From: RGIG9608 sp045602425
GTDB lineage: Bacteria; Bacteroidota; Bacteroidia; Bacteroidales; Paludibacteraceae
Reading direction: 5' to 3'
DNA length: 64,000 nucleotides
Assembly: GCA_045602425.1 (NCBI GenBank)
Contig: JAZSBO010000026.1
Coordinates: 1-64,000, forward strand
The position numbers were made by a program, and so were the translations under genes. Below, piece by piece: positions 7,812 to 16,265 of this stretch; within the stretch, counting starts at the first letter, position 1; each line of letters opens with the position of its first letter. The notes beneath the pieces are model-generated. The model was not told where the DNA came from. It made no database searches and saw only the letters and a program-made list of their open reading frames with translations.

Positions 7812-8852
7812 ATGAAGTACAGCAAACATCAAATAGATAAGGCAGGAGTGGCATTGATAGGAGATGACCCTTTTGCTCGTGAACAAGCATTGAGTATTAT
7901 TGCTGATTGGCGAATGACATTCATCCCTGTGTTGGAAGAATTTTGTTCTAAAATAACTGATGTTTTTGAAAAAGAAAATATAAAATTCGCTTTTTATTCA
8001 AAACGTATAAAACGTATGACTTCTATTGAGGAGAAGTTAAGTGTGAATAAAGAGAATAGGATGAAACTTGGAGGATTGCAAGATATTGGTGGAGCAAGGT
8101 TTGTTTTTGAAAATGTACAAGAACTATTAGTAGTACAAAAATTATTAGAAGTCTTTGTTCCTGAACAATTTGAAAAGAAGAAACCTTATGATTATGTAGA
8201 AAATCCCAAAAAGAGTGGATATAGAAGCATTCATTATGTTTACAAGTATCATTCAGACAATAAGGATTATGATGGATTGCAGATAGAATTGCAGATAAGA
8301 ACGAGATTACAACATAGTTGGGCAATGGCAGTTGAAACTGCGAGTTTAATTTCTCGAACATCTCTAAAACAAGCTCTTGATGATAAAAGTGAGTGGCGAG
8401 AGTTCTTTGAATTAGTAAGTGCTATTTTTGCTCAAAAAGAAAAATGTCCTGTAAACGAAAAATATAAAGATTTCTCAAATAAAGATTATTGCGATAAATA
8501 TATAGGATTATTAAATGAACATAAGTTCTTGGAGCAATTAAAAGCGTTGAGGGTAACAATGCAAGATGATACTATCTTTGAGACAACCCAAAAAGGTCAT
8601 TGTGTATTGTCTATTGACTTTGAGAAAAGATTAGTTCACGCAAAGCTTTTTGATGAAGCAGATAATGCTTCTGATATTTTTACAAAAATTGAACGCTCTT
8701 TACTGCAAACTCAAGCGGTTGTAATGGTTTCTATAGAAAAGATGAACGAAATACGAGAAGCTTATCCAAGTTATTTTCTTGACACAAGCGAATTTATAAA
8801 ATCATTAGAAGATTTTAATTCTAATTGTAAAACAAAATACTACTATAAATAA
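7812..8852 (+). CDS. Standalone RelA/SpoT synthetase-domain protein
   Basis: The (p)ppGpp synthetase signature is complete: RIKRMTSIEEKL (65-76), D91 and R96 in DIGGARF, GYRSIHYVY (136-144), and ELQIRT with the following H168 in LQHSWA. There is no HD hydrolase, TGS or ACT domain; the C-terminal half (about 180-346) is unassigned. Proteins of this kind are small alarmone synthetases or toxSAS toxins (which make ppApp or pyrophosphorylate tRNA); CapRel-type phage-defence proteins also use this fold. It has its own promoter box and a strong terminator at 8869, so it is transcribed apart from its neighbours, like a cargo gene. No obvious antitoxin lies beside it. Confidence 0.85.
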   Translation: MKYSKHQIDKAGVALIGDDPFAREQALSIIADWRMTFIPVLEEFCSKITDVFEKENIKFAFYSKRIKRMTSIEEKLSVNKENRMKLGGLQDIGGARFVFENVQELLVVQKLLEVFVPEQFEKKKPYDYVENPKKSGYRSIHYVYKYHSDNKDYDGLQIELQIRTRLQHSWAMAVETASLISRTSLKQALDDKSEWREFFELVSAIFAQKEKCPVNEKYKDFSNKDYCDKYIGLLNEHKFLEQLKALRVTMQDDTIFETTQKGHCVLSIDFEKRLVHAKLFDEADNASDIFTKIERSLLQTQAVVMVSIEKMNEIREAYPSYFLDTSEFIKSLEDFNSNCKTKYYYK

Positions 8853-8868
8853 TCTTACTTATATAATT

Positions 8869-8894
8869 AGCCACTCTTTCCGAGTGGCTTTTTT
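8869..8894 (+). terminator. Rho-independent terminator after the RelA/SpoT gene
   Basis: An 8-bp stem AGCCACTC/GAGTGGCT with a 5-base loop is followed by six T. It separates the early and late transcription units. Confidence 0.9.
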
Positions 8895-8900
8895 CATTTG

Positions 8901-8950
8901 TAAATAGTAATAAATAGCAATAAATAGTAACAAATAGTCAAAAATAGTAA
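8901..8950 (+). repeat. Five 10-bp phased direct repeats upstream of the late operon
   Basis: Five adjacent units of exactly 10 bp share the core AAATAG: TAAATAGTAA, TAAATAGCAA, TAAATAGTAA, CAAATAGTCA, AAAATAGTAA. They begin 7 bases after the terminator and end 3 bases before the putative -33 box. The 10-bp period puts every unit on the same face of the helix, as expected for cooperative binding by an activator or repressor of late transcription. Confidence 0.85.
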
Positions 8951-8953
8951 GAA

Positions 8954-8987
8954 CTTGTCTTTTCGCTTTTTCCATTTCTCACATTTG
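8954..8987 (+). promoter_or_regulatory. Putative late-operon promoter
   Basis: CTTG (8954-8957), 22 bp, then CACATTTG (8980-8987) is one or two bases off TTTG and TAnnTTTG. The weak match fits a promoter that depends on an activator bound at the adjacent 10-bp repeats. The first late ATG is 6 bases downstream, so the leader is very short. Confidence 0.5.
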
Positions 8988-8992
8988 CACAA

Positions 8993-10075
8993 ATGGAAAA
9001 ATCATCGAAAAAGTTTTTAGGATTAGCGTTAGTTTGTGCAGGAGCGTTTGCTTTATTCAAAGGTTTGAAGAAAGCAAATTCTCTTGTTGATTTTGTTCGT
9101 TATCTCACAATTACACCAAAAATTGATGGAGGTATTAAACGTATCAAATTTTATAACTCTGCATTGCATATTCCTGTAGCAATAGAATTTGGTAATCGTT
9201 CCGACCAAGAAGTCAATGTCGGAGTAACTTCTTTAATTATCTATTATAATGGCAATAATGTTGGAGTTCTTCAGCCAAATGCACAAAAAATCGTTATCAA
9301 AAAGTATTCAAATAGTACCTTATCAAATCTTATCGTTGATATATCAATTTGGAATCTTATAAAATTCGCAGGTTCGGCAATAACAGACTTAATTACTGAA
9401 GGCAATTTTAATAGCATTGTAAATAAGTTGAGTTGCAATGTTGCTTGTCTTTTGAATGATAAATATGCGTTCGATTTAGACTTGAAATTCGGAGATACTG
9501 AAAAAGTAAATACAAGTAATGCTTCTGTTGTTAGTGGTTTAGGTTTAGTTGCTAAAAAACAACGAATCTTACGTCCTTTCAAAGATTATGAGCATTTAAT
9601 TCCACCTAAAAGCGAATTAAAACAACGTGATTTGATTTTAATTCCAAATGGTAGTGTTGATGATACAGTCTATTTGATGAAAGAAGTTGCAGTAAAGTAT
9701 GCTAATGACACCAAGACACTTGCTCAATACTTGAAAAAAGACACACTAAAAGCAACAATACAAAGCATTTTTGATTTTGTCTACAACTACATTCAATACG
9801 TTCCTGATAGCAAGTTACAAGAACAAGTTCGAAGACCGCTAAGGACACTTTGGGACAGAAAGGGTGATTGTGATTGTTATGCCACTCTTATCGGTTCAAT
9901 TCTAACCAATTTAGGTATTCCTTACAAATTCCGTATAGCGGAGTATGAGAATAGAGGTTATTACCAACACGTTTATGTGATTATTCCTACATACAATGGC
10001 GGGTATTATGTCTGCGACCCTGTTCTTGACACTTGCTTTGACGAAAAAAAACCAACAAAAAAGAAAGACTTTTAA
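8993..10075 (+). CDS. Membrane-anchored transglutaminase-fold protein
   Basis: The protein has an N-terminal membrane helix (about residues 8-23), then a beta-rich domain (about 45-175) resembling an LEA/Ig-like fold, then a transglutaminase-like cysteine domain. The probable triad is C293 in KGDCDCYA, H326 in YQHVYVI and D342 in VCDPVLD. Such domains act as peptidases or transamidases; in a virion it could process or crosslink structural proteins or attack peptidoglycan during entry. It is the first gene of the late operon, next to the structural genes, so it is probably a virion or assembly protein. Its tail is lysine-rich. Confidence 0.75.
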   Translation: MEKSSKKFLGLALVCAGAFALFKGLKKANSLVDFVRYLTITPKIDGGIKRIKFYNSALHIPVAIEFGNRSDQEVNVGVTSLIIYYNGNNVGVLQPNAQKIVIKKYSNSTLSNLIVDISIWNLIKFAGSAITDLITEGNFNSIVNKLSCNVACLLNDKYAFDLDLKFGDTEKVNTSNASVVSGLGLVAKKQRILRPFKDYEHLIPPKSELKQRDLILIPNGSVDDTVYLMKEVAVKYANDTKTLAQYLKKDTLKATIQSIFDFVYNYIQYVPDSKLQEQVRRPLRTLWDRKGDCDCYATLIGSILTNLGIPYKFRIAEYENRGYYQHVYVIIPTYNGGYYVCDPVLDTCFDEKKPTKKKDF

Positions 10076-10081
10076 TAAGAT

Positions 10082-13015
10082 ATGGACGGCATTAACATAC
10101 AATTTTTAGATGGAGTGAATAACAGCTCTAACAACGAAGAAAAGAATCTTCAAGACTTTGTTATGAAAGGATATAGCAATGAAGTTGCTAACGAAATGGA
10201 CATTGTTGCTGAAGGTTTAGACTTAACAGGATTTGCAGGTAACGGAAGTATTGATGACCAAGAAATGTTACACGCTTATCTTGTACGCACTAAAAGTTGC
10301 ATTGACCAATATCCTCAATCAATAATGGGGTATCAAAATCCTAAAATTTTCTCTCAAATGTTAGGTTTCGTACTTGATAATTGGGACAACGGAGAGCGTG
10401 AAGCTGCTATTGATAATATGGCAAGAGAAGAAGAACGCTTGATTAAATTAGGTGCAATCAATCTTGATTTTGCTCAAGATGATGAAGATTTAGAAGTAGT
10501 CAATGGTATTATTGATGAAGAAGATTACACACTTTGTGGTGTTACTCCAAATAAAAATAAAGTTGTAAAACGTAAAAGAGAGAAAAAAGGGTTCTTTAAT
10601 ATGCTTAAAGAAGCAACAAGCAACCTGAATATTTCTAAAGCTGCTAATAAAATAGTAGCAAACAATCCTTTCTTATCAAAAATCAAAAGTCGTTTAAGAA
10701 ATAACATAGCAAAAAATCGTACAAATAGCACTAAATATGTTATCAACAAAATGGGCAAAAAGGTTGCAGTAAACCAAAATGTAGCGAAAGCACAAGATAT
10801 TAAAGGTTTAGGCAGTCCTTATGCTTTAGATGTTGATGAACTATTGCGTGGAGTTGATTTTGAAAACGAAAACTCTTTAAGTGGTGTTAATGGTGCAGAA
10901 CTTAAAACCTATTTACAGAAAACAAAAAATGTTCTTTTAGCAAATCCAAATGAATTTGATGATGATGAAGAACGTGATGAAGTTATAGGGCAGATAGATT
11001 ATTTGCTTGACAATTACAATATCGAGAAACATAGAGAAAAGGCACTCTCTCAATTATCAGGAGAGAATATGACCGAAGAACAATACGATTCATTCTTAAA
11101 TGCAGTTACAGAACGCAGACAACGTAAGAATCGTAAAATGTTCTTTGACAAAATCAAATCTTTTTCAAAAAATCCAACTAAACAAGGTGCAAAAGAGATT
11201 ATCAAAAACAATCCTTTTGTTTCAAGAAAAAAACTATCTCTTAAAGGTGTAGGTTATGCTTTAGATGTTGATGAACTACTTAAAGGTACTGACCTTTTGG
11301 GTGTTTTTGGTCTTGGAGATGTTGATTCTAAAAATGCAGTTAGCAATTACCTAAAAAGAACTTCAAAGGTTATTGCTCAAAACCCTAACGACTACTACGA
11401 CAATGTGAGCGATTATGATAACGCACAAGGTGTATTGAGTTACGCAATTAACAATATCAATAACGATGAAGCAATGAATATGCTTTGTGGTATCGGTATG
11501 AACGATTGCGAATACGAAGATTTAGAAGATACGCTTGGTGCATTAGGTGCTAAAAAAACAAAAGCACAAAAGAAAGCTGATAAAGCAGCAAAAAAGGCAG
11601 CTAAAAAAGCAGCAAAAGCACAAAAGAAAGCACAAAAAGCTGCTGACAAAAAAGAAAGGCAAGAGCAAAGAGCAAAGGAAAAAGCCGAAAACAAAAAGGA
11701 AAAAGCCGAACACAAAGCAAAACAAAAAGCATTCAAAGCTGAACAAAAAGAGTTAAAACAAAAAATTAAAAACGCTAAAACAAAAGAAGAAAAAAAGGCT
11801 CTTAAAAAAGAGAAACGACAGAAGTATTGGAAGAACGTTAAGGAAAACGCTAAACGTATAGGCAAGAAAATCAAAAAAGTTCTTAAAAAGGTTATCAAGT
11901 TTATCATCAAATACAATCCTTTATGCTTGATTATTCGTGGTGGTTTGTTGCTTTGTCTGCAACTTAATATGTTCAAATTGGCACTTAAAACATATTATGG
12001 TTCAATTCCATTTGAACAAGCACAAAAGCAATTCGGACTAACAAAAGAAGAACACGACAAACTAATTAAAGGTTACAATAAACTTAAAAATGTTTATGTG
12101 AAACTTGGTGGAACAGAAAAAATTCTTTTGCGTAATCTCGAAAAAGGAGTAAAACGAGTTTGGAAAGGTTCGGAAAACTATTCTTTAGCAGAATTAAAGA
12201 AAGCAGGAGAACAAAATAAAGATTCTCTTAACAAAATGATTGCAGATGAAGAAACTGCACTCAAAAAAGCAGGAGCAACAACTACCAACGACCCAAAAAC
12301 ATTCTTTGAAATTAAGAAAACAGAAGTTCAACAATCTGTTGATGTAGAAGTAGAAGTTGATGAAAACGGAAATGAAATTCCTAATAGTGCAAAAGAAGTA
12401 GCCACAAAAGCGGTTAGTGGTTTGAAATATAACAACTATTTGAATGGTGGACTTGGCGAAGTTGTTACTGCTGCTGCACTTGCTTCTTCAGGTTCTGTAA
12501 TTGCAGGTATTATCGCATCTATTGCAGGTATTTTCGGCAAAGATGGTGGAAAGATTATGGAAAAACTTAAATCTGTAGGAAAGAAAATAAAAGATACTTT
12601 CCAAAATACAAAAGTTGGTCAAAAAATCACAACTGCAATTAATAACATAAAAGAAAAAAATCTTGAAAAACAGGCTGAAAAACAAGGTATATCGGTAGAA
12701 GAATTGAAAGCTCAACAAGCTGAAAAAGGGACAAACATTAGCAACTTAATCAGTAACGCTAAAACTTTTATCAATGACGCAAAGAACATTGTTAAAACGA
12801 CTGCACAAGGAGCTAAAGAGGTTGTTACTACAATTAAAAATGCAAAAACAAATTCAACGCAAAAACAATCTTTGCCACAACAACAAATTACAACAACTCC
12901 ACAAAAAGAAGAAAAGAAATCTTCTTCTACTAAAAAACTACTTATTGCAGGTGCAGTAGTAGCAGGAGTTGGTACGGCAGCTTATTTCTATATGAAAAAC
13001 AAAAAGAATAACTAA
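10082..13015 (+). CDS. Large lysine-rich repeat protein with C-terminal membrane helix, 977 aa
   Basis: Three divergent repeats of about 85 residues are visible near residues 40-125, 240-330 and 390-470, each with a pattern like YALDVDELL, a YLxxT segment and NPN or similar, then an acidic helix. Between and after them are basic stretches with NNPF; residues about 490-600 are almost wholly Lys/Ala/Glu helix, then a hydrophobic segment (NPLCLIIRGGLLLCLQLNMF). Near the end lies a membrane helix (LLIAGAVVAGVGTAAYFYM) with a basic tail. I infer a large internal virion protein that contacts DNA through the basic helix and is anchored in a membrane. No known family or enzyme motif is seen. Confidence 0.7.
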   Translation: MDGINIQFLDGVNNSSNNEEKNLQDFVMKGYSNEVANEMDIVAEGLDLTGFAGNGSIDDQEMLHAYLVRTKSCIDQYPQSIMGYQNPKIFSQMLGFVLDNWDNGEREAAIDNMAREEERLIKLGAINLDFAQDDEDLEVVNGIIDEEDYTLCGVTPNKNKVVKRKREKKGFFNMLKEATSNLNISKAANKIVANNPFLSKIKSRLRNNIAKNRTNSTKYVINKMGKKVAVNQNVAKAQDIKGLGSPYALDVDELLRGVDFENENSLSGVNGAELKTYLQKTKNVLLANPNEFDDDEERDEVIGQIDYLLDNYNIEKHREKALSQLSGENMTEEQYDSFLNAVTERRQRKNRKMFFDKIKSFSKNPTKQGAKEIIKNNPFVSRKKLSLKGVGYALDVDELLKGTDLLGVFGLGDVDSKNAVSNYLKRTSKVIAQNPNDYYDNVSDYDNAQGVLSYAINNINNDEAMNMLCGIGMNDCEYEDLEDTLGALGAKKTKAQKKADKAAKKAAKKAAKAQKKAQKAADKKERQEQRAKEKAENKKEKAEHKAKQKAFKAEQKELKQKIKNAKTKEEKKALKKEKRQKYWKNVKENAKRIGKKIKKVLKKVIKFIIKYNPLCLIIRGGLLLCLQLNMFKLALKTYYGSIPFEQAQKQFGLTKEEHDKLIKGYNKLKNVYVKLGGTEKILLRNLEKGVKRVWKGSENYSLAELKKAGEQNKDSLNKMIADEETALKKAGATTTNDPKTFFEIKKTEVQQSVDVEVEVDENGNEIPNSAKEVATKAVSGLKYNNYLNGGLGEVVTAAALASSGSVIAGIIASIAGIFGKDGGKIMEKLKSVGKKIKDTFQNTKVGQKITTAINNIKEKNLEKQAEKQGISVEELKAQQAEKGTNISNLISNAKTFINDAKNIVKTTAQGAKEVVTTIKNAKTNSTQKQSLPQQQITTTPQKEEKKSSSTKKLLIAGAVVAGVGTAAYFYMKNKKNN

Positions 13016-13020
13016 AAACT

Positions 13021-13599
13021 ATGGCAAAGTATAAAGTAACAACAAGTAGTGGTAACTTGAATTTAAGACAATACGATACCACATCGAGTAAAATTATCGC
13101 AAGTATTCCAAAAGGTACAATCGTTGATAGTTATACTCCACCAACACCTAATTCTAAATGTGCTTCAGGTTGGTTGTATGTATCTTATGGTGGTAAATAT
13201 GGTTATGCAAGTGCAGATTATTTGACACTTGTTTCTTCCTCATCTTCAACACCGACAACAACAAGTACAAGTACAAAAACAACCACTACAACGACAACAA
13301 CTAAAACTACTACTCCAACAACTACAAGCAACTCAAGTGCAACAAAGAGTAATAGTAACACTAATAATAACAATAAAACTTTAGAAGAAATGGCAGTATC
13401 AACTACAATGAGCGAATCAACGAAAAAGAAGTTGAAAATCGCAGGTATTGTTGCAGGAGTTGCAGTTGGTGGATTTTTAATCTACAAGGCGATGAAGAAA
13501 AAAACAGCAGCACAAGCAACAAAATCACTTAATGGAGTTCGCAAGAGAAAGAGTGCGAAAAGAAAAAGAATCAGTAAAAAACTATTAAAACTTAATTAA
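13021..13599 (+). CDS. SH3b-domain membrane protein
   Basis: Residues about 1-65 form a bacterial SH3 domain (GNLNLRQYDTTSSKIIASIP, GWLYVSYGGKYGYASADYL), a fold that often binds peptidoglycan. A Thr/Ser/Asn-rich flexible linker (about 75-120), a membrane helix (IAGIVAGVAVGGFLIYKAM) and a very basic tail follow. I infer a virion protein displaying a cell-wall-binding domain, or an internal one joining the membrane to DNA. It is five bases after the 977-residue gene, which has a similar membrane helix and basic tail. Confidence 0.75.
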   Translation: MAKYKVTTSSGNLNLRQYDTTSSKIIASIPKGTIVDSYTPPTPNSKCASGWLYVSYGGKYGYASADYLTLVSSSSSTPTTTSTSTKTTTTTTTTKTTTPTTTSNSSATKSNSNTNNNNKTLEEMAVSTTMSESTKKKLKIAGIVAGVAVGGFLIYKAMKKKTAAQATKSLNGVRKRKSAKRKRISKKLLKLN

Positions 13600-13613
13600 A
13601 AAATTAAAAAATT

Positions 13614-14183
13614 ATGGCAAAAAGAAAAAAACGCAGTTCGACACGCACAGGGTCGTTCTCAAAACAAGGAATTAAAGATTTTGCAGTAAAAGGTGCAGGT
13701 TTGGTTGCAGGTATGGCTATGGGTGCTGCTATCAATCGTTTTGTTGCAAAAAAAGACGCAGTATCAGGTACAGACCTTTTAGGTTTGGATGGTAAAACAA
13801 GCAAATGGACAACTCCCGCTATTACCATCGGTGCAGGTTTGGTTATGAGTGGCTTAGTAAAAAATCAACACTTGAAAAATGTAGCATTAGGTATTGGTGC
13901 AGCAGGTGCAGTCAATTTGGTGAATACTGCAATGGGCGAAGCAAAAATCACTTTGAGTGGTGATGACGAACAACCTTTGATGTTACCCGGTGTTTCAGGT
14001 AGCGAAGAAGTAGTTACTTACGATGAGTTACCATCGGAAAATGAATTGGCAACTCAATACTCTGAACCTGTTTTGGCTCCTGTAGGAGATATTGATGTTG
14101 ATGTTGATTTTGAAGAAGTCAACGGAATGGGTATCACTATGGAGTTTGAAGATTCGGAAGTGAATGGTGTAGATTTACTTTAA
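13614..14183 (+). CDS. Glycine-rich membrane protein, 189 aa
   Basis: A basic N-terminus (KRKKRSSTRTG) is followed by two or three small-residue-rich hydrophobic segments (AGLVAGMAMGAAINRFV, TIGAGLVMSGLV, VALGIGAAGAVNLV), and the C-terminus is acidic. The basic-hydrophobic-acidic layout suits a protein packed in a virion membrane, with its basic end toward DNA. It lies directly upstream of the probable capsid gene. No family is recognised. Confidence 0.65.
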   Translation: MAKRKKRSSTRTGSFSKQGIKDFAVKGAGLVAGMAMGAAINRFVAKKDAVSGTDLLGLDGKTSKWTTPAITIGAGLVMSGLVKNQHLKNVALGIGAAGAVNLVNTAMGEAKITLSGDDEQPLMLPGVSGSEEVVTYDELPSENELATQYSEPVLAPVGDIDVDVDFEEVNGMGITMEFEDSEVNGVDLL

Positions 14184-14211
14184 TGTTTAACAATAAATAA
14201 AAATTAAAATT

Positions 14212-14826
14212 ATGGCAGAACAAAAAAAAGTTCGTAGAAATCCTTTTGTAGGAACAAAGTTCTCTTCAGGCAAGGCTGAATTTGAAGCAAGAATTGGTGC
14301 AATCGAAAAAAATCTTGCAAGTGCAGTAATCGGTGGTAGTGTTCACACAGTGGACTATTTGCCCTATGCAGTACGTCATTTGGCAGCAGACACAACTGTT
14401 GAACTTATGCAATCATCGGACGCTAAAAATGTTGGTATCACTAACGTAAACAAACGTCAATTAGAAGCAAACACTTATGCACTTTGCACAGGTATTCAAC
14501 TTTTGGAAGCAAATTTTGAGAAATCAGCTCCAACAGAAGCAGAAATTAAATCGGCTTCTTTCGGTGTAATCTCAAGCGAAATTGCTAACGGAGAATTGGA
14601 AGTTAAAAACGGAGATAAAATCCTTTATCCACGTTCTTCTTGTGAAGTATTCCGCACAACTGATTCGGAATCATTGCAAGGTTATCACGCTTTGGAATGT
14701 CCTAAATTCTTCATTCCATTGACTGATATTGTTCCAACTCTTTACGTTCCTGCTTCTACACAAGGTGCAAACAAATCTAAAGCAATTAAGATTGTGTTCC
14801 ATTGTGTTAAAACAAACAAAGCATAA
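14212..14826 (+). CDS. Probable major structural (capsid) protein, 204 aa
   Basis: No family is recognised. The protein starts with a basic arm (AEQKKVRRNPF), is otherwise beta-rich with Gly/Ser turns and even composition, and has no membrane segment. It is followed by a very strong terminator inside the operon (14854-14895), so the transcript ending here would be more abundant than the downstream part; that is typical of major capsid genes. The size suits a single-jelly-roll capsid protein, as in the two-protein capsids of P23-77-like phages. A structure prediction would settle the fold. I rate structural as likely and capsid as plausible. Confidence 0.5.
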   Translation: MAEQKKVRRNPFVGTKFSSGKAEFEARIGAIEKNLASAVIGGSVHTVDYLPYAVRHLAADTTVELMQSSDAKNVGITNVNKRQLEANTYALCTGIQLLEANFEKSAPTEAEIKSASFGVISSEIANGELEVKNGDKILYPRSSCEVFRTTDSESLQGYHALECPKFFIPLTDIVPTLYVPASTQGANKSKAIKIVFHCVKTNKA

Positions 14827-14853
14827 AAATTTGAGTTGTTGTGTTGTTTGAGT

Positions 14854-14895
14854 GGTTAGCCGAGTGCAATTCGGCATTTGGCTAACCTTTTTTTT
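14854..14895 (+). terminator. Strong internal terminator after the probable capsid gene
   Basis: GGTTAGCC pairs perfectly with GGCTAACC, enclosing a nested GCCGA/TCGGC stem, and is followed by eight T. The operon continues 22 bases later in the same direction, so it probably acts as a partial terminator that sets gene dosage. Confidence 0.9.
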
Positions 14896-14917
14896 ATAAA
14901 AATCTAAACTAAACGAA

Positions 14918-16264
14918 ATGTTTTACACTATACCGTCAAAATCAAGTGAAATACGAACAAACACTCCTATCGGAGTTAAATCTATTATTGGAGTTTTTTT
15001 TGAGAATAAGAACGACAATGCTTATTCCTACAAAAAAGAACTTGAATCTGTATCTATCTCTATTGATGGTAAACAAATTTGTCGCAACTTACTTATTCTA
15101 CCATTCAGTACAAATGTTCCTTTCGGTGGTAAAAAACACAAATGGCAAGATGTAGCGTTAGAAGTGAACTTGAACGTTAATTTGTCGGAAATTAAAATCA
15201 CTTCATCAGGGGATAACAACGATTATAATATCGTTTTTGTATGCAGTGATAAGAACATTGATGAATCAAAAGGATTCGATTTTATTGAAACGAAAAAAGT
15301 ACGTCTTAAAGGCGTTTTATCATATAAAGAAGCAGAGAGTTTTCTCGCTAAAACAAAAGAAGATTTAGAAGCAAAATATCAAAAAGCACTAAACGACTAC
15401 AATCAACAAGAAGAATTATACAATCAGTATCAAAAAGATTTGGCAAAGTACAATCAGTATCAAAAAGATTTAGCAAAGTATAATCAGTATCTTGACGATT
15501 TGGCTAAATACTACCAATATCTTGAAGATGTAAGATTGTATGAGCAATATGTTCAAGATGAAATTGCTTACCAAGAGTATTTGTACCAAAAACAACTATG
15601 GGAAGAATACCAAGAATGGTTAATTGATAGCAATCCTGACAAAGGAGAAGAACCTGAACATCCTGAATCTGAGCCACAAGAAGTTGAACAACCACAAGAA
15701 GTTGAGCGACCAGAGGAAGTTGAGCGACCAGAGGAAGTAATCCGACCTGAAGAAGTTGTTGAACCAAAAATTGTTGAGAAAGGTATAGAACCAAAAGAAC
15801 CAACTGAAATTGTAGTTGAATTTCTTAATAAAGGAGAAGTATTTACTTACAAATGGGACTTTGATGAAGCAGATATTGTTCAATGTATTGATGACATTGA
15901 TGTTGGAGAAACAATCATCGGAGAAGAATTGCAATTTACTTTTGATAAGGAACCTATTGCAGTCGTTTGTTTCCCTATGTTTTCAATTAAAGGAAGTTCG
16001 ATTATCTCTAACATAATCGTAAACTACAACTTTAATTTTTCAGGTACGGACAACGAGGTTTTTCCACCAAAAACAGATTTATCAATCATTTCGATAAACA
16101 AGAACATTCCGTTTCGGAAAGCTCTTTATCACTTTGATGATAAGATAAATCGTTCGGCAACAATAACACTAAACAACAATGCAAAACCAATGGAAACCTA
16201 TGAGAATAACAAAATAGGTGATATGGAAGTGTATTTCTTATTCCTATATAAAAAGATAGTTTAA
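14918..16264 (+). CDS. Structural protein with Tyr-rich coiled-coil repeats
   Basis: The protein has two beta-rich domains (about residues 1-125 and 300-448) separated by a helical spike. The spike holds 10-residue repeats of the type LAKYNQYQKD (about 145-225) and then Glu/Pro-rich repeats (VERPEEV, 240-275). The DNA shows these as 30-bp direct repeats. Two globular ends with a rod between them suggests a fibre, spike or scaffold linking virion parts. It is the first gene after the internal terminator. No family is recognised. Confidence 0.6.
   Translation: MFYTIPSKSSEIRTNTPIGVKSIIGVFFENKNDNAYSYKKELESVSISIDGKQICRNLLILPFSTNVPFGGKKHKWQDVALEVNLNVNLSEIKITSSGDNNDYNIVFVCSDKNIDESKGFDFIETKKVRLKGVLSYKEAESFLAKTKEDLEAKYQKALNDYNQQEELYNQYQKDLAKYNQYQKDLAKYNQYLDDLAKYYQYLEDVRLYEQYVQDEIAYQEYLYQKQLWEEYQEWLIDSNPDKGEEPEHPESEPQEVEQPQEVERPEEVERPEEVIRPEEVVEPKIVEKGIEPKEPTEIVVEFLNKGEVFTYKWDFDEADIVQCIDDIDVGETIIGEELQFTFDKEPIAVVCFPMFSIKGSSIISNIIVNYNFNFSGTDNEVFPPKTDLSIISINKNIPFRKALYHFDDKINRSATITLNNNAKPMETYENNKIGDMEVYFLFLYKKIV
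15421..15540 (+). repeat. 30-bp direct repeats coding a coiled coil
   Basis: Units 15421-15450 and 15451-15480 differ at one base; 15481-15510 and 15511-15540 are progressively diverged copies. Each encodes ten residues of the rod in the overlapping gene, so copy number would change rod length in steps. Confidence 0.9.
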
Positions 16265-16265
16265 T

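Noticed and set aside
11440..11976. Long minus-strand open frame opposite the lysine-rich region.
   Set aside because: Phe/Ser/Leu-rich shadow of AAA/GCA codons on the + strand; no start context or promoter.
13250..13380. ACA-rich tract as a possible CRISPR or satellite.
   Set aside because: It encodes a Thr/Ser linker in the SH3b protein; there is no regular repeat-spacer pattern. I saw no CRISPR array anywhere in the window.
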